Of a stretch of DNA of 64,000 nucleotides, positions 26,289 through 34,564 are shown in pieces. The notes below the pieces were generated by a model. It saw nothing but the letters and a program-made list of their open reading frames with translations. It was not told the origin of the DNA and searched no databases. The stretch covers positions 62,001 to 126,000 of the forward strand of contig JADJCS010000002.1 of the NCBI GenBank assembly GCA_016703105.1. Reading direction: 5' to 3'. This DNA comes from Flavobacteriales bacterium. GTDB lineage: Bacteria > Bacteroidota > Bacteroidia > Flavobacteriales_F > PHOS-HE28. Position numbers and translations under genes: made by a program. The stretch's first letter is position 1. Each line of letters begins with the position of its first letter.

Positions 26289-27374
26289 ATGTTCTGTCGA
26301 AGTAGCTCTCGATCGGTCCTTCTGGTCGCGCTTCTGGTATGTGTGATCGCCGCCTCCGCGCAAAGCGATGAAGTTGCCCCGAGCGATACCGCACGCTACC
26401 GCATCGTGCTCGACGATCAGAGTCTCCTCACTGGTGTGATCGACGGTTCGGACGCGGGTGTGATGCGGATCCGCACCGATGCCATGGGCATCGTGAGTAT
26501 ACCCATGAGGCGGATCGTGCGCATGGAACGGATCGAAGCCGGTCCCTCCGCACCGGAAGATACGCGGGGTGGAGAAGTACCCCGGGCCACGCGACCCGCC
26601 AGACGCATCCTGCCTTCCCCGCATCCTCCACTGTTACCGCCGCCCCTTCCGCTCCCTCACTTGGATGACCAAAAGCCGAAAGGAGAGGACCGCTGGTTCC
26701 GTGAACGGCATGCGGGCCGCTATTTCGCTGGACCCGCCGCATTCCCGTTGAAGGCAGGTGAAGGATACTACCGGAATACCTGCTTCGTGCTCCAGTCCGC
26801 CGCTGTGGGTGTAACAGACCACATCGCCGTGTCCGGCGGGTTCGAGCTCCTTTCGCTCGCAGGCTTCTCCAGGCAGGCTCCCGGTTTCCATTTGGGTGCC
26901 AAGGCCGCATGGAAGCTGCATCGGTATGTCCATTTCGGGCTTTCGGCGGCGTACACAAATACCCCTACCGAGTACAGGTTCTTCGACCGCTACGCCAACT
27001 ATGACCCGGTGATCCGTGAAGGGAATGCGGCCGCCTTCGGAATGGTCACCATAGGAACTGACCGCTATCACGGCACCCTTGGTGGCGGCGTGCGCTACCA
27101 CGAATGGAAGGGGCTTGAAGAAACTCCGAGCTTCTCGCTAGGGCTCGCGGCCCGTGTGATCCCCAAACTGTGGGTGATCGGTGAAACGTGGCTTGTGGGG
27201 GAGGAGGAGTCCTTCACGCCGTGGTGGTCCATGGGGGTGCGTTTCGCCTCGCGCGCGGTCGCTGTGGACTTTGGCGTTGTGAACAATGAAGCCTGGTACA
27301 AGGATGTTTTCGTGGGCGTGCCGATGGTGAGTTGTTGCATCAACTTCGGTCACCGTTGGGCAAAGGCGCTTTAG
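26289..27374 (+). CDS. Predicted outer-membrane beta-barrel protein with N-terminal SH3-like segment
   Basis: The 361-residue protein has a signal peptide (about 1-25, LLVALLVCVIAASAQ). A short beta-rich domain (YRIVLDDQSLLTGVIDGSDAGVMRIRTDAMGIVSIPM) resembles the small domains seen before barrels. A proline-rich linker follows (PSPHPPLLPPPLPLPH). The C-terminal 220 residues have alternating aromatic strands (GYYRNTCFVLQSAAVGVTDH, GTLGGGVRYHEWKGLEETPS, YKDVFVGVPMVSCCINFG) as in outer-membrane barrels. The same barrel type occurs in other Bacteroidota hypothetical proteins. No substrate is evident. It is divergent from the plug gene, which may mean shared regulation, but the sequence does not prove this. 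Confidence 0.72.
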   Translation: MFCRSSSRSVLLVALLVCVIAASAQSDEVAPSDTARYRIVLDDQSLLTGVIDGSDAGVMRIRTDAMGIVSIPMRRIVRMERIEAGPSAPEDTRGGEVPRATRPARRILPSPHPPLLPPPLPLPHLDDQKPKGEDRWFRERHAGRYFAGPAAFPLKAGEGYYRNTCFVLQSAAVGVTDHIAVSGGFELLSLAGFSRQAPGFHLGAKAAWKLHRYVHFGLSAAYTNTPTEYRFFDRYANYDPVIREGNAAAFGMVTIGTDRYHGTLGGGVRYHEWKGLEETPSFSLGLAARVIPKLWVIGETWLVGEEESFTPWWSMGVRFASRAVAVDFGVVNNEAWYKDVFVGVPMVSCCINFGHRWAKAL

Positions 27375-27443
27375 GTCGGCGACAAGCAGCGACCCACCAC
27401 GCGCGTCGGGCTCCAACATGCGATCTGACCATTGTCCAACCCT

Positions 27444-27695
27444 ACCGGTTCAGCTTCGCGGATGGCCCGAGACGGGCTATCCCTTTATGGGGGAGGCTTC
27501 AATGATCGCCGCCTTCGCTTCGCTCAGCGGCTTCTGCGTTCAGGCGCTCGCTCAAGCTTTGCAAAGTGATCGTGTCGTGGACCGGTTCAGCTTCGCGGAT
27601 GGCCCGAGACGGGCTATCCCTTTATGGGGGAGGCTTCAATGATCGCCGCCTTCGCTTCGCTCAGCGGCTTCTGCGTTCAGGCGCTCGCTCAAGCT
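27444..27695. repeat. 115-bp perfect direct repeat, two copies 137 bp apart
   Basis: Positions 27444-27558 and 27581-27695 are identical over 115 bases, with a 22-base spacer between copies. The unit begins ACCGGTTCAGCTTCGCGGAT and ends GCGCTCGCTCAAGCT. It lies immediately downstream of the 3' end of the tRNA-Ser gene. No convincing protein is encoded. Confidence 0.95.
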
Positions 27696-27727
27696 CTGCT
27701 TGGCTCGCTTCTGAACGCAGAAGCCGC
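27664..27727. repeat. 17-bp inverted repeat spanning the second direct-repeat copy
   Basis: GCGGCTTCTGCGTTCAG at 27664-27680 is matched by its reverse complement at 27711-27727, with a 30-base loop. The first copy of the 115-bp repeat contains the same left arm, so either copy could pair with the single right arm. The right arm overlaps the base of the stem-loop at 27723-27744. Confidence 0.85.
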
Positions 27728-27744
27728 CTCCCTTCGGGGGCGGC
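27723..27744 (-). terminator. Stem-loop downstream of tRNA-Ser, probable terminator
   Basis: A 9-bp GC-rich stem (GCCGCCTCC / GGGGCGGC-type pairing) lies 8 bases beyond the encoded CCA of the tRNA on its 3' side. One position pairs as U-G only on the plus strand, so orientation is not fully certain. It is the best candidate for ending the tRNA transcript. Confidence 0.5.
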
Positions 27745-27751
27745 GTTCTAT

Positions 27752-27843
27752 TGGCGGAGAGGGAGGGGATTCCGAACCCCCGGTACCCTTGCGAGTACTT
27801 CTGTTTTCGAGACAGACCCATTCGACCACTCTGGCACCTCTCC
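27752..27843 (-). tRNA. tRNA-Ser (anticodon CGA), CCA encoded
   Basis: On the minus strand, the acceptor arm GGAGAGG pairs with CCTCTCC. The D arm contains TGCCAGAGTGGTCGAATG, the anticodon stem-loop is TCTGT-CTCGAAA-ACAGA giving anticodon CGA (decodes UCG), and a long variable arm (class II) contains TACTCGCAAGGGTA. The T arm is CGGGGGTTCGGAATCCCC. The discriminator G is followed by an encoded CCA. All elements of a serine tRNA are present. A good promoter lies upstream at 27881-27908. Confidence 0.97.
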
Positions 27844-27880
27844 AAGGGTGATCCACACCACAGTGCGGATGAAAGGGCGG

Positions 27881-27908
27881 CAAAGATAGATGTGAGCTCT
27901 ACGAACAA
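27881..27908 (-). promoter_or_regulatory. Bacteroidota-type promoter for tRNA-Ser
   Basis: On the minus strand a TTG (plus 27906-27908) is followed after 17 bases by TATCTTTG (plus 27881-27888), matching the Bacteroidota consensus TTG-N17-19-TAnnTTTG. The tRNA begins 37 bases downstream of the -7 box. This is the clearest promoter seen in the window. Confidence 0.75.
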
Positions 27909-27948
27909 GCACCGCGTGATGTACGTTGTCCCTCTAACCTTAATTCCC

Positions 27949-29103
27949 ATGCGCCGAACCCTACTTTTCTCCTTGCTGTTTCCCGCAGCGCTGCCTGCGC
28001 AACCTTTTGCCGTGGGGGAACGCTCGGTGGACTTCATCGATACCGGTCGCAACCGCACCATCCCTTGCGAGATCTACCACCCGGCGGATGTGGCAGGAAC
28101 GAATGTTCCCCTCGCACTGGGCGTATTCCCAGTGCTGGTGATGGGGCATGGTTTCGTCATGACCACACAAGCCTATACCAACTTCGCGGAGGACCTCGTT
28201 CCGCGCGGTTACATTCTGTTACTGCCGACAACGGAAGGCGGTTTCGCCCCTGACCACGCGGAGTTCGGTCTGGATCTGGCCTTCATCGCCCAAGCCATGC
28301 AACTCGCCAACAACGACGGAGCATCGCCTTTCTTCCAGCAGGTGGCACCCGCCACCGCCTTAATGGGCCATTCCATGGGAGGCGGGGCTTCTTTCCTCGG
28401 CGCGGATGGGAATGCGGGTATTCAGACGCTCGTGAACTTCGCGGCAGCGGAGACCAATCCTTCCGCCATAGCCGCTGCCGCCAACGTGCAGGTGCCTACG
28501 TTGCTTTTCGCGGCCAGCGAGGATTGCGTAACACCGATCGCGGGTCACCAGCAACCGATGTATGATGCGCTCAACGTGCCGTGTCGGGCCCTGATCACCG
28601 TGACCGGTGGCGGACATTGCTACTTCGCGGAGAGCAACTTCAACTGCACGTTCGGGGAGTTCACGTGCAACCCGGACCTGACCATCTCGCGTGAGGACCA
28701 ACAGGATGTGGTGGCCGATCTCGCTGGTCTGTGGCTCGACCACTTCTTGAAGGGGGATGCGATCGCCTTCGGAGCCTTCCAGGATTCCTTGAGCACATCC
28801 ATGCGCATCACCGCGCAAAGTTCCTGTCTGAGCACCTCGGTCCCCGAGGCCATCGGGTCGCGGCCCAGCGTGTTCCCAACGCCCGCGGACGGGCAGATCA
28901 AGGTGGAGGGCATCGATGTGGCGCGGGTGAAGGGGGTCGTGGATGCGGTCGGACGTTCATATTCGTTCCGATCGATCGACCTGGGTGATGCGGGAATCAT
29001 CGTTCCCACCGCGCACTTGCCCAATGGTGTGTACCACTTGGTGTTGGACGAAAGTGGAGGGATGCGTTCGGTGCGTTTCGCGGTGCTGCACGCTAGCCCG
29101 TAA
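27949..29103 (+). CDS. Secreted alpha/beta hydrolase (chlorophyllase/lipase-like) with T9SS-like C-terminus
   Basis: Start at ATG 27949 gives a signal peptide MRRTLLFSLLFPAALPAQP; the frame is open further upstream but runs through the tRNA. The hydrolase domain has the oxyanion region LVMGHGFVMTTQAYTNFAEDL, the nucleophile elbow GHSMGGGASFLG, an acid region LLFAASEDCVTP, and the histidine in VTGGGHCYFAESN. The C-terminal 80 residues (GSRPSVFPTPADGQIKVEG, GVYHLVLDESGGMRSVRFAVL) form a T9SS-type sorting domain. At 384 residues it is a normal size for exported carboxyl-ester hydrolases of this type. The substrate is unknown. A YceI gene begins 37 bases after it, so it may belong to that operon. 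Confidence 0.85.
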   Translation: MRRTLLFSLLFPAALPAQPFAVGERSVDFIDTGRNRTIPCEIYHPADVAGTNVPLALGVFPVLVMGHGFVMTTQAYTNFAEDLVPRGYILLLPTTEGGFAPDHAEFGLDLAFIAQAMQLANNDGASPFFQQVAPATALMGHSMGGGASFLGADGNAGIQTLVNFAAAETNPSAIAAAANVQVPTLLFAASEDCVTPIAGHQQPMYDALNVPCRALITVTGGGHCYFAESNFNCTFGEFTCNPDLTISREDQQDVVADLAGLWLDHFLKGDAIAFGAFQDSLSTSMRITAQSSCLSTSVPEAIGSRPSVFPTPADGQIKVEGIDVARVKGVVDAVGRSYSFRSIDLGDAGIIVPTAHLPNGVYHLVLDESGGMRSVRFAVLHASP

Positions 29104-29140
29104 GTTCGCTGGCTGTGGCACGGGGGTACCGTGCGATCCC

Positions 29141-29701
29141 ATGCGGTGGCTGATAGTGATCTGGTGCTCGGTATGTGCCGCAGGGCTACTGGCCCAGAGC
29201 GGTGGAATGCTACGCTCGCAACGATCGGTGGTGAGCTTCGTGAGCGACGCACCCATGGAACGGATAAGCGCCCAGCTCACCAGCGCGAAGGGGATAGTCG
29301 ACCCGATCGAGCGCACGTTCGTCGTACAGATCCCGATGACGGATTTCGAAGGTTTCAACAGCCCGCTGCAACGCGAACATTTTCGTGAGAACTACTTGGA
29401 GACCGAGCGCTATCCGACCGCTGTTTTCAAGGGACGCATCATAGAGAGCGTGGATATCACCGTGCCCGGTAGCTATGCGGTACGTGCCAAGGGAGCGTTC
29501 ATGCTGCATGGGGTCGAACGGGAACGGATCATTGAATGCCTTGTGGTCGTTGCCAAGGAGGGCGTGCGTGTCACATCCGGCTTTGAGGTCTTGCTGGAGG
29601 ACCATGCGATACGGGTGCCGCGGGTGGTGCAACAGAAGATAGCTCCGGAGGTACGCATCGAGGTCGATATGCTGTTCGAACGAATGGCCGCGGCACCATG
29701 A
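29141..29701 (+). CDS. YceI family lipid/polyisoprenoid-binding protein
   Basis: The 186-residue periplasmic protein has a signal peptide (MRWLIVIWCSVCAAGLLAQS) and the YceI lipocalin-like barrel. Visible family elements are SFVSDAPMERISAQ, FVVQIPMTDFEGFNSPLQREHFRENYLETERYPTAVFKGRI, and the later FMLHGVERERIIECLVVV. YceI proteins bind isoprenoid quinones or similar lipids. The stop overlaps the ATG of the propeller histidine kinase (ATGA, 29698-29701), so the two are translationally coupled. This links lipid binding to signalling, an arrangement I have not seen described. A second YceI gene lies 5.7 kb downstream in the same cluster. Confidence 0.88.
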   Translation: MRWLIVIWCSVCAAGLLAQSGGMLRSQRSVVSFVSDAPMERISAQLTSAKGIVDPIERTFVVQIPMTDFEGFNSPLQREHFRENYLETERYPTAVFKGRIIESVDITVPGSYAVRAKGAFMLHGVERERIIECLVVVAKEGVRVTSGFEVLLEDHAIRVPRVVQQKIAPEVRIEVDMLFERMAAAP

Positions 29702-32550
29702 GGTACCGGTGGTGGTCCGGTCTGTGCGTTTTGACGGCGACCACCGTTCTTGCTCAGTATCCTTATACACGTGCGTTCCAGTTGCAGGATGGCAACACGC
29801 GCCCAGATGCCCGCCTGGTAGCGGTGGATGCGCAGGGGATCATTTGGGTGGGCGGTGACGCCGGGCTCTTTCGCACGGATGGCGACCATACCCGCGCGGC
29901 CGCTAAGGACATTCGCATCGCAGTGACCGCGCTTACCGTGGCGGATCGTGGTGTGATAGCTGCTTTCGCCAACGGCCTTTTGGTACGTGCAGAGGGGCTC
30001 CAGCTCGATACCCTGCGTTCGGATACCAGTTGGCGCCGAACTCCGGTCCGTGCTCTTTGCGAGGACCCTGCCGGGACCATCTGGATCGGCACTTACGGCA
30101 ACGGCCTATACCGCTTGGGATCGGATCCTGCGAAGGCACTGGCCAGGGTCGACGGTCTTCTGGATGATCACGTGAACGCGCTGTGCCCGCTCCCCAGTGG
30201 GGGCATTGCGGCCGCGACCGATCTGGGTATCGCCTTGTTCGATGCTCATGGACGGGTAACGCGTTATATGCGCGAAGAGGAGGGGGCGACCGACAATCTG
30301 GTGCTCGCATTGACCTGCGGGGACGACGGGCATTTGTGGGCCGGCACGGACCGCAGAGGTGTTTTTCATTTCGATCCTGCGGAAGTATCCCCCCCCCGAG
30401 TGCATGTGCTGGACAGTACGTGGTCCTTCGGACCGGTGAGCGGTCTGCATGTGGGCGGCGGCCTTTCCTGGGTGGCGACACGGGGCCATGGTGTGCGTGT
30501 CTACGATCCGCGTGAACGATCCGGCTGTTATGCCCCTCAATCGGAGCGGCAGGGGCTCGGCGCGCGTGTGATGGCCTTGAGCGCTGGAAGCGATGGTGCG
30601 GCATGGTGGTGCGATGGCAGTTCCAGTCTGTTCCGTTCGGATGCGAACGTGCTTTTCGTACCCCAGCACGAAGGCGTGGACCTGCGGCATGTGACCGCCC
30701 TATGCAGCGGGCCGGACGGACGCATCCACTTCGCTGTGGGCGCACGCATCTATGGGCATGCCGCTGCCTTCGCAGATGCTGAGCGGCTCGCGCTGCTCGA
30801 GCTCGATCTGCCCGCAGAGGTGCCCATCGTATCGCTCCATGCCGACAGTGCGGGTGATCTCTGGGCGGGGACCATGGGCCGTGGAGTGTTCAGGATCCGG
30901 CCGAACGGGGCCATCGAGCAGTTCCAGGAAGGGGATGGCTTGGCGAACGACAACGTGCTGCGCATCCGCTCGCGGGCCGGAGAGGTTTGGATGGCCACCC
31001 TTGGAGGGATCGCGACCTGGAGCGCAGCGGATGGGTTCGCGCGCCCAGCGATACCGGGCAACGGGTTCCTCTATGATGTGCTGCCTCTGCCTCAAGGCGG
31101 TGCCCTGGCGGCCTCGGATGGTAGTGGCCTTATCCTTCTGCCGGGTGGGGGAGGAGCGGGCGTTGCGGTGGGCGACAGTGCAGGCTCTCGCCCAAGCACC
31201 TATTATTCACTAACGCTCGACGAAAAGGGACAGGCATGGGCCTGTGGCCCTGGGACCGGACTCTGTCGGCTCAGCGAGGATCGTCTGCGTTGTACCGGTG
31301 CCGATCATACCGTCCTACGCTCCGAAGTGCTTGGTATCGCCACCTACCAGGGTAGGATCGTGGCATTCGCGAAGAACGGTCTGCTCGCGTTGGAGCCCGG
31401 CTCCGACCGGATCACGGACCTGGGCCGCGTATTCGGTCTCGAAGGAGTGTCAGGAGAGCTCAATGCTTTATGCACGGACCTGCGCGGGGGGCTTTGGTTC
31501 GCTTCCACGGATGGCTTGGTGCGCATTACCCCCCCCACCGAGACGCTGAGCGCATTGACACCGGTGGTGTTGATCGGCTGGAGTTATGGCCAGGAACCGC
31601 TCGACCTCCGGCCTGGATCACATCTGGGCTATGATCAGAACTTCCTCACGTTCCACTTCGCCGCCGCATCCTCGCCTGCACCGGATCTGGTCCGATTCCA
31701 ATTCCGGTTGGCCGGTTTTGACGGCGGTATCCTCAGTACACGCGAACGCGAGATCACCTATTCACGGCTCCCTCCCGGCGACTATGAGTTCCAAGTGCGG
31801 GCGAGCGTGGGGGACAACGAGCCGGGGGATGTATGGACCTCTTTCCGCTTCACCATCGATGCACCATGGTGGCGCAGACCCTGGGCCGTGACCCTTGGGG
31901 TTGTCGCGCTCAGTCTTGCGTTCTTCGGTTTCATTCGTATGCGCGAAGAGCGCCTGCGTATGCGCGATCGTATGGAGAAGGAGCGGGCGAGCTTTCAACT
32001 GGAGGCGGTGCGAAGCCAGGTGAACCCGCATTTCCTTTTCAACAGCTTCAACACCTTGATCGCGCTCATCGAAGAGGACCCTGCCAAGGCCGTCCGACAG
32101 GTGGAGGATCTCAGCACCTTCTTCCGCAACATCCTGCAGGTGCGCGACAAGGACTTGATCCCCTTGGGGGACGAACTCCGGCTTGTGGATACCTACTTCG
32201 GCTTGGAGCAACGCCGGTTCGGGGATCGGATCCAGTTGGTCGTGGATGCCGGTCCCGACGCCATCTTGTGTTCTGTGGTCCCCCTCACCCTGCAACTCTT
32301 GGTGGAGAACGCGTTGAAGCACAACATCGCCACAAGCGCCGAACCCTTGGTCGTTCGCGTGTCCGCGCATGGGCAGGTGCTCGAGGTGCGCAACCCGCTG
32401 CGGCCGCGTGTGGCCGAGGTGCGCTCCACCGCCTATGGGTTGGATAGCATCCGCCAACGCTACGCGGCCCTCACGGACCGTCCCGTCGAGGTGCTCCAGG
32501 AGACCGGCGACTTCGTGGTGCGGATACCTTTGATCACATCGCAGCCATGA
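29698..32550 (+). CDS. Hybrid-type sensor: two-component-regulator propeller, Y_Y_Y domain and LytS-type histidine kinase
   Basis: The 950-residue inner-membrane sensor has a signal sequence or anchor, then two periplasmic propeller units built from repeats such as DAQGIIWVGGDAGLFRTDGD, CEDPAGTIWIGTYGNGLYRLG and DSAGDLWAGTMGRGVFRIRPNG (residues about 30-620). The Y_Y_Y domain has VRFQFRLAGFDGGILSTRER and YSRLPPGDYEFQVRASVGDNEPG. One TM helix (WAVTLGVVALSLAFFGFI, about 726-743) leads to a His_kinase/LytS module with the H-box VRSQVNPHFLFNSFNTLIAL and N-box LQLLVENALKHNIA. The start overlaps the YceI stop and the end overlaps the LytTR regulator start. No DNA-binding domain is fused, unlike the classical hybrid SusC-linked sensors. 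The ligand is unknown. Confidence 0.9.
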   Translation: MRYRWWSGLCVLTATTVLAQYPYTRAFQLQDGNTRPDARLVAVDAQGIIWVGGDAGLFRTDGDHTRAAAKDIRIAVTALTVADRGVIAAFANGLLVRAEGLQLDTLRSDTSWRRTPVRALCEDPAGTIWIGTYGNGLYRLGSDPAKALARVDGLLDDHVNALCPLPSGGIAAATDLGIALFDAHGRVTRYMREEEGATDNLVLALTCGDDGHLWAGTDRRGVFHFDPAEVSPPRVHVLDSTWSFGPVSGLHVGGGLSWVATRGHGVRVYDPRERSGCYAPQSERQGLGARVMALSAGSDGAAWWCDGSSSLFRSDANVLFVPQHEGVDLRHVTALCSGPDGRIHFAVGARIYGHAAAFADAERLALLELDLPAEVPIVSLHADSAGDLWAGTMGRGVFRIRPNGAIEQFQEGDGLANDNVLRIRSRAGEVWMATLGGIATWSAADGFARPAIPGNGFLYDVLPLPQGGALAASDGSGLILLPGGGGAGVAVGDSAGSRPSTYYSLTLDEKGQAWACGPGTGLCRLSEDRLRCTGADHTVLRSEVLGIATYQGRIVAFAKNGLLALEPGSDRITDLGRVFGLEGVSGELNALCTDLRGGLWFASTDGLVRITPPTETLSALTPVVLIGWSYGQEPLDLRPGSHLGYDQNFLTFHFAAASSPAPDLVRFQFRLAGFDGGILSTREREITYSRLPPGDYEFQVRASVGDNEPGDVWTSFRFTIDAPWWRRPWAVTLGVVALSLAFFGFIRMREERLRMRDRMEKERASFQLEAVRSQVNPHFLFNSFNTLIALIEEDPAKAVRQVEDLSTFFRNILQVRDKDLIPLGDELRLVDTYFGLEQRRFGDRIQLVVDAGPDAILCSVVPLTLQLLVENALKHNIATSAEPLVVRVSAHGQVLEVRNPLRPRVAEVRSTAYGLDSIRQRYAALTDRPVEVLQETGDFVVRIPLITSQP

Positions 32551-33302
32551 ACGTACTGATCATTGAGGATGAACCAGCCGCCGCGCAGCGGATGCGCAAA
32601 CTACTGGCGGAGGTCGATCCCACCATCCGCGTTCTCAACGTATTGGAGACGGTGGCGGAGAGCGTGGCCTGGTTCGAGCAGCATGACCCCCCGGATATCG
32701 CTTTCTTCGATATCCGGTTGGCGGATGGCGATTCCTTCGAGATCTTCGGCCGCACCGAGGTGACCTGCCCGGTCGTGTTCACCACGGCCTTTGACGAGCA
32801 TGCCCTCCAGGCCTTCCGGGTGAACGCCGTGGATTATCTGCTCAAGCCGGTGAAACTGGAGGAGCTCGCGGCGGCCGTCGAGCGATGCCGCGCTCTACGC
32901 GTAGTGCGCGATCATGCCTCTTTGCGCCCGGGTCCGAGCGCTGCGGAAGTACCAACAGCGTTCATCAAGCGCTTCTTGATCCGTTATGGCGACCACTTCA
33001 GGGTGGTTGAACCGAACGATATCGCCTACATCTTCTCCCAGGAGAAGAACACCTTTTTGCGGACCATGGAGGGCCGGGACCTGCCCTTGGACGAGAGCCT
33101 GGACCGTCTGGAGAAACAGCTCGATCCAGAGAAATTCTACCGCATCAACAGGCAGGCCATCATCCACCTGCAGTGCATCAAGGAACTATTGGCCTACAGC
33201 AAGAGCCGGGTCAAGGTGATGATGAACCCGCCTTTCGGGCAGGATGCCGTGGTGAGCAGTGAGCGCTCGGCGGATTTCAAACGCTGGCTCTCGGGCCAGT
33301 AG
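32547..33302 (+). CDS. LytTR-type response regulator
   Basis: The 251-residue response regulator has an N-terminal receiver domain with acidic pocket IIEDEP (residues 5-10), the phosphoacceptor Asp in DIAFFDIRLADGDSF, the switch Thr in VVFTTAFDEHALQAF and Lys in VDYLLKPVK. A C-terminal LytTR DNA-binding domain follows, with IKRFLIRYGDHFRVVEPNDIAYIFSQEKNTFLRT and FYRINRQAIIHLQCIKELLAY. LytTR proteins bind imperfect direct repeats at promoters. It is coupled by an ATGA overlap to the propeller kinase, which is almost certainly its partner. The downstream cytochrome/YceI/barrel genes are plausible targets, but no operator was identified. Confidence 0.93.
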   Translation: MNVLIIEDEPAAAQRMRKLLAEVDPTIRVLNVLETVAESVAWFEQHDPPDIAFFDIRLADGDSFEIFGRTEVTCPVVFTTAFDEHALQAFRVNAVDYLLKPVKLEELAAAVERCRALRVVRDHASLRPGPSAAEVPTAFIKRFLIRYGDHFRVVEPNDIAYIFSQEKNTFLRTMEGRDLPLDESLDRLEKQLDPEKFYRINRQAIIHLQCIKELLAYSKSRVKVMMNPPFGQDAVVSSERSADFKRWLSGQ

Positions 33303-33395
33303 CGTCCGTTCCGTCGGTCGTTCTTCCCGTCCCGTCCGGTCGAACTCCCGCGATGCGCAGGTGCGGTGATACGTTCGCACCCGGATCATAAGCCA

Positions 33396-33713
33396 ATGGT
33401 ACACACCCTCACTATGGAGTTACCCGAAGATTGCGCGCCCAACTCGTCTTGGAGGGCGGAGCATGGTCTGGTAAAGGCGCAGGTTACCGCTGGCATGAAC
33501 GCTTCGAACGGTCTTTCCCATACGGATCTGAGCATGCTCTTGGGATGCGATCCACACGATGTGCTCGGGCGCGTTCTGGAGCTGAACCATTTGGCCCATT
33601 ACCATAACAGTTTGAACGCTGTCGAGATCGCCGCTCTTGTCGAGGAATTGCGGAGGGCCTCCGCACCTGGGCCGGATGGCTCCATGTCCCGGATCAACAG
33701 CCGCAGGTCATGA
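33396..33713 (+). CDS. Small hypothetical protein
   Basis: The 105-residue protein from ATG 33396 (an internal ATG at 33414 is an alternative) has no recognised domain. It is soluble, with no signal peptide. The segment NGLSHTDLSMLLGCDPHDVLGRVLELNHLAHYHNSLNAVEIAALVEELRR looks like a compact helical fold, perhaps helix-turn-helix-like, but this is not certain. The stop overlaps an ATG (33710) in the frame of the following cytochrome-like lipoprotein. Codon use is normal for the window, which supports it as a real gene. It may be a small regulator of the cluster; nothing more can be said. Confidence 0.55.
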   Translation: MVHTLTMELPEDCAPNSSWRAEHGLVKAQVTAGMNASNGLSHTDLSMLLGCDPHDVLGRVLELNHLAHYHNSLNAVEIAALVEELRRASAPGPDGSMSRINSRRS

Positions 33714-33790
33714 GCGGACGATCACGCCGCTCCATCAGGAAGGGGCCGAACGCTTCTGGACCTGGACCTATATTTGGAGCACACGGTCGT

Positions 33791-34564
33791 ATGTCCTCAC
33801 TGAAACACTCCCACCTCGGTCTATCCCCAAAGCGGGAGCGAACGGTCACTTTCGCCATTACCGCGCTCTTCGTGCTGGCGATCCTCCTGATACTGGCGCT
33901 ACCTGCGTGTAAGCATGAACCGCTGGTCGTGCCGCAGGATGATACCGCCGGTGGGCCTGGTCCCCAAGTACCTGTACCCTGCGATAGCGGGACGGTGTAC
34001 TTCCAACAACAGATCCTGCCTTTGCTCATATCCAGCTGCGGGGTACCCAGCGAAACGGGCAACTGCCATTTCGAGGCGAACGACGAGAACGATTGGATCG
34101 ATCTGATGAGCTATGGGTCCCTTGTCCAGAGCGGGATCATCCAGAACGGCGATCTTGTCGAAGCCATCAATGAGACCGACCCGGACAAGATCATGCCAAG
34201 ACCCGGCTTCGGTACGCTCTCCGATGACCAGATCGAACAGATCGAACTGTGGATCGCGCAAGGCTATCAGAACAACTCGTGCGCGAACTTCTGTGACACT
34301 ACAGCGGTGGTGACCTATTCGGGCGTCATTCAACCCATCATCCAACAGAAGTGTTTGAACTGTCACAGCGGCGCCAACCCCCAGGGAAGCCTGAATTTCA
34401 GCACTTGGGCGGTGGTTTCCGCGAAAGCGCTGGACGGATCCCTGCCTGATGCGATCCAGCACGCCAATGGCGCGATCGCCATGCCCCCGTTCGGGGCGCA
34501 ATTACCCCAATGCGAGATCGATCACTTCCTTACATGGATCCAGCAAGGAGCACCCAACAATTGA
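33791..34564 (+). CDS. Lipoprotein with two cytochrome-c-like domains
   Basis: The 257-residue lipoprotein has an N-terminal hydrophobic stretch ending in lipobox LALPAC (Cys at residue 40). Two homologous domains follow. The first has an atypical haem motif, SSCGVPSETGNCH (CX8CH), with IMPRPGFGTLSDDQ and ending LWIAQGYQNN. The second has a standard CX2CH motif KCLNCHSGANPQ, a Met region AIAMPPFGAQLPQCE and ending TWIQQGAPNN. The related small lipoprotein downstream repeats the same domain. Start 33791 keeps the lipobox near the N-terminus; a frame-consistent ATG at 33710 overlapping the previous stop is possible but would give a very long leader. Electron transfer at the outer or inner membrane is likely for domain two; domain one may not bind haem covalently. 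Confidence 0.78.
   Translation: MSSLKHSHLGLSPKRERTVTFAITALFVLAILLILALPACKHEPLVVPQDDTAGGPGPQVPVPCDSGTVYFQQQILPLLISSCGVPSETGNCHFEANDENDWIDLMSYGSLVQSGIIQNGDLVEAINETDPDKIMPRPGFGTLSDDQIEQIELWIAQGYQNNSCANFCDTTAVVTYSGVIQPIIQQKCLNCHSGANPQGSLNFSTWAVVSAKALDGSLPDAIQHANGAIAMPPFGAQLPQCEIDHFLTWIQQGAPNN

Noticed and set aside
27444..27843. Integrated element attachment site at the tRNA-Ser
   Set aside because: The direct repeats do not include the tRNA 3' end and no integrase or cargo lies between them.
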